Source of the DNA: Candidatus Sodaliphilus fimicaballi
GTDB lineage: Bacteria; Bacteroidota; Bacteroidia; Bacteroidales; Muribaculaceae
Direction of reading: 5' to 3'
Length of the DNA: 5,814 nucleotides
NCBI GenBank assembly: GCA_018065165.1
Contig: JAGHTV010000138.1
Location: 1-5,814 of the forward strand
Both the position numbers and the translations under genes were made by a program. This document shows positions 5,093 through 5,814 of the stretch, one piece after another (position 1 is the stretch's first letter; the number at the start of each line of letters is the position of its first letter). Under the pieces are notes generated by a model. It was given only the letters and a program-made list of their open reading frames with translations. It did no database searches and was not told where the DNA came from.

Positions 5093-5701
5093 TTATTCTG
5101 AGGCAACGCGTACAGCTCGGACGCTTCGCCCGTAGTAACGGTCGTATTTGCTCCAATCAATGTAACTCGAATTGAAGTACAGGCTGAAGGCGTAACTGCT
5201 GAAGCTAGTGTAGAGCGAACTTGACCAACAGTAGCCCCAAGAACCCTCGTTGTAGAGGCTCGCGTCGTAGCGGTAGCCAGCGGCAGGAAGGAAAATGCTA
5301 TTACCATTGCTCTTACTCGTTATCTTGCAACCATTAACGCCATTTACTGTCACCCACTCGGTGGTGGTGTACTTGCTGTCGCAAAGGTCAATTATCTCCT
5401 GCACGGTGGGCATGCGCCATCCACTGCCCCAGTTGGCGGTCGCAGCGTCATGTGCAGCATCAAGGTCTCTATCCTCTTTGTAGCTATAATTATCCATGTC
5501 AAAACTGTGGCTCTCGCCCTTGGCGTAGCCTGTGGTCTCGCCCCAGGCGAAATATAAGCCGTAGTCCTCGGCTTTAGAGGCACCGATATTCCATGATGCC
5601 CATAGCACGCCACCGGGGAGACTGAGGTCAACATACTCGCGGCCAGCAGAGTCCTTGCCCGAACTATCCTTCTTCACTATCACCTTGCACTCGGCCTTCA
5701 C
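5093..5701 (-). CDS. FISUMP-domain surface protein, C-terminal part (likely fragment)
   Basis: The 202 residues begin at a GTG (5701) and end at TAA (5093-5095). Residues 1-10 (KAECKVIVK) look like the last strand of a bacterial Ig-like domain. After a short linker (DSSGKDSAG), residues 22-200 form a FISUMP-type domain: REYVDLSLPGG, LWASWNIGAS, YFAWGETTGY, WGSGWRMPTVQEI (91-103), the GCKITSKSNGNSIFLPAAGYR segment near 124-144, CWSSSLYTS and a closing GRSVRAVR (191-198). The domain is common in secreted or surface proteins of Bacteroidales and Fibrobacter, often as an end module; its function is not established. The GTG is unlikely to be the true start because homology continues upstream in frame to an internal TGA, and no signal peptide is present here. 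As it stands this is the tail of a larger, interrupted gene. Confidence 0.75.
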   Translation of the reverse strand: MKAECKVIVKKDSSGKDSAGREYVDLSLPGGVLWASWNIGASKAEDYGLYFAWGETTGYAKGESHSFDMDNYSYKEDRDLDAAHDAATANWGSGWRMPTVQEIIDLCDSKYTTTEWVTVNGVNGCKITSKSNGNSIFLPAAGYRYDASLYNEGSWGYCWSSSLYTSFSSYAFSLYFNSSYIDWSKYDRYYGRSVRAVRVASE

Positions 5702-5814
5702 ACCGCTGCCGTCGGTTGCCGAACAAGTGATGGTGGCTGTGCCATAGCCAATGGCGAGGATAAGGTATCCTCAAAACTTCACCACGCTCTCGATGCTACT
5801 CGACCATGTCACAG
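5702..5814 (-). pseudogene. Upstream Ig-like (Big_2-type) segment with in-frame stop
   Basis: Reading the same frame upstream of the GTG gives GYGTATITCSATDGSG, a typical Big_2-like ending that continues straight into KAECKVIV. Further upstream the same frame gives VTWSSSIESVVKF, the matching earlier half of such a domain. Between them is a TGA (5771-5773 on the + strand). Both halves are in one frame, so a nonsense change or a sequencing error is more likely than a frameshift. The gene continues beyond the right edge of the window. Confidence 0.65.

Noticed and set aside
4924..5307. 127-residue - strand reading frame overlapping the FISUMP gene end
   Set aside because: It overlaps the well-supported FISUMP frame, its translation is low-complexity Thr/Ala/Ser then Arg-rich, and it runs through the strong hairpin at 4992-5034. 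It has no recognisable domain.

Overview
The window looks like chromosomal DNA of a Bacteroidales bacterium, possibly Prevotella- or Muribaculaceae-like. The evidence is AT-rich spacers without strong Shine-Dalgarno sites, a eukaryote-type NADP isocitrate dehydrogenase, and a FISUMP-type surface protein of the kind common in gut Bacteroidales. I cannot assign a genus.

Layout. Positions 2-2242 (+) encode an aconitase-superfamily hydratase of the YbhJ type. After a 250-bp AT-rich spacer full of small perfect hairpins, 2493-3704 (+) encodes isocitrate dehydrogenase (Icd). Together these give the citrate -> isocitrate -> 2-oxoglutarate steps, which supply 2-oxoglutarate for glutamate synthesis. 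A strong terminator at 3732-3772 closes this metabolic block. No citrate synthase gene follows within the window.

From about 3785 to the end the DNA is accessory in character and more GC-rich. It starts with a 5'-truncated remnant of a PD-(D/E)XK nuclease-domain protein (3785-3955). Next is an intact IS200/REP-type Y1 transposase gene (4117-4569, - strand) set among structured repeats. A module of about 105 bp, built as hairpin - ACTGCATCGTAA/G - REP-like hairpin - spacer - GGCC hairpin, occurs three times: left of the gene (+), immediately upstream of its start codon in inverted orientation (-), and again further right (+). Two 61-bp tandem repeats lie between the second and third copies. 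The GTAA/GTAG tetranucleotide directly 5' of an imperfect hairpin resembles the REP elements served by TnpA-REP (RAYT) transposases, so I read this as a REPtron-like unit.

The right end (5093-5814, - strand) is the C-terminal part of a cell-surface protein, an Ig-like (Big_2-type) domain followed by a FISUMP domain. An in-frame TGA interrupts the Ig-like domain, so the gene is probably broken, or the sequence carries an error there. A bulged hairpin of 18 base pairs lies downstream of it at 4992-5034.

The most interesting part is the three-copy structured module around the transposase, with paired sequence changes between copies that keep the hairpins intact. The YbhJ-type hydratase apparently serving as the aconitase beside icd is also worth a second look.
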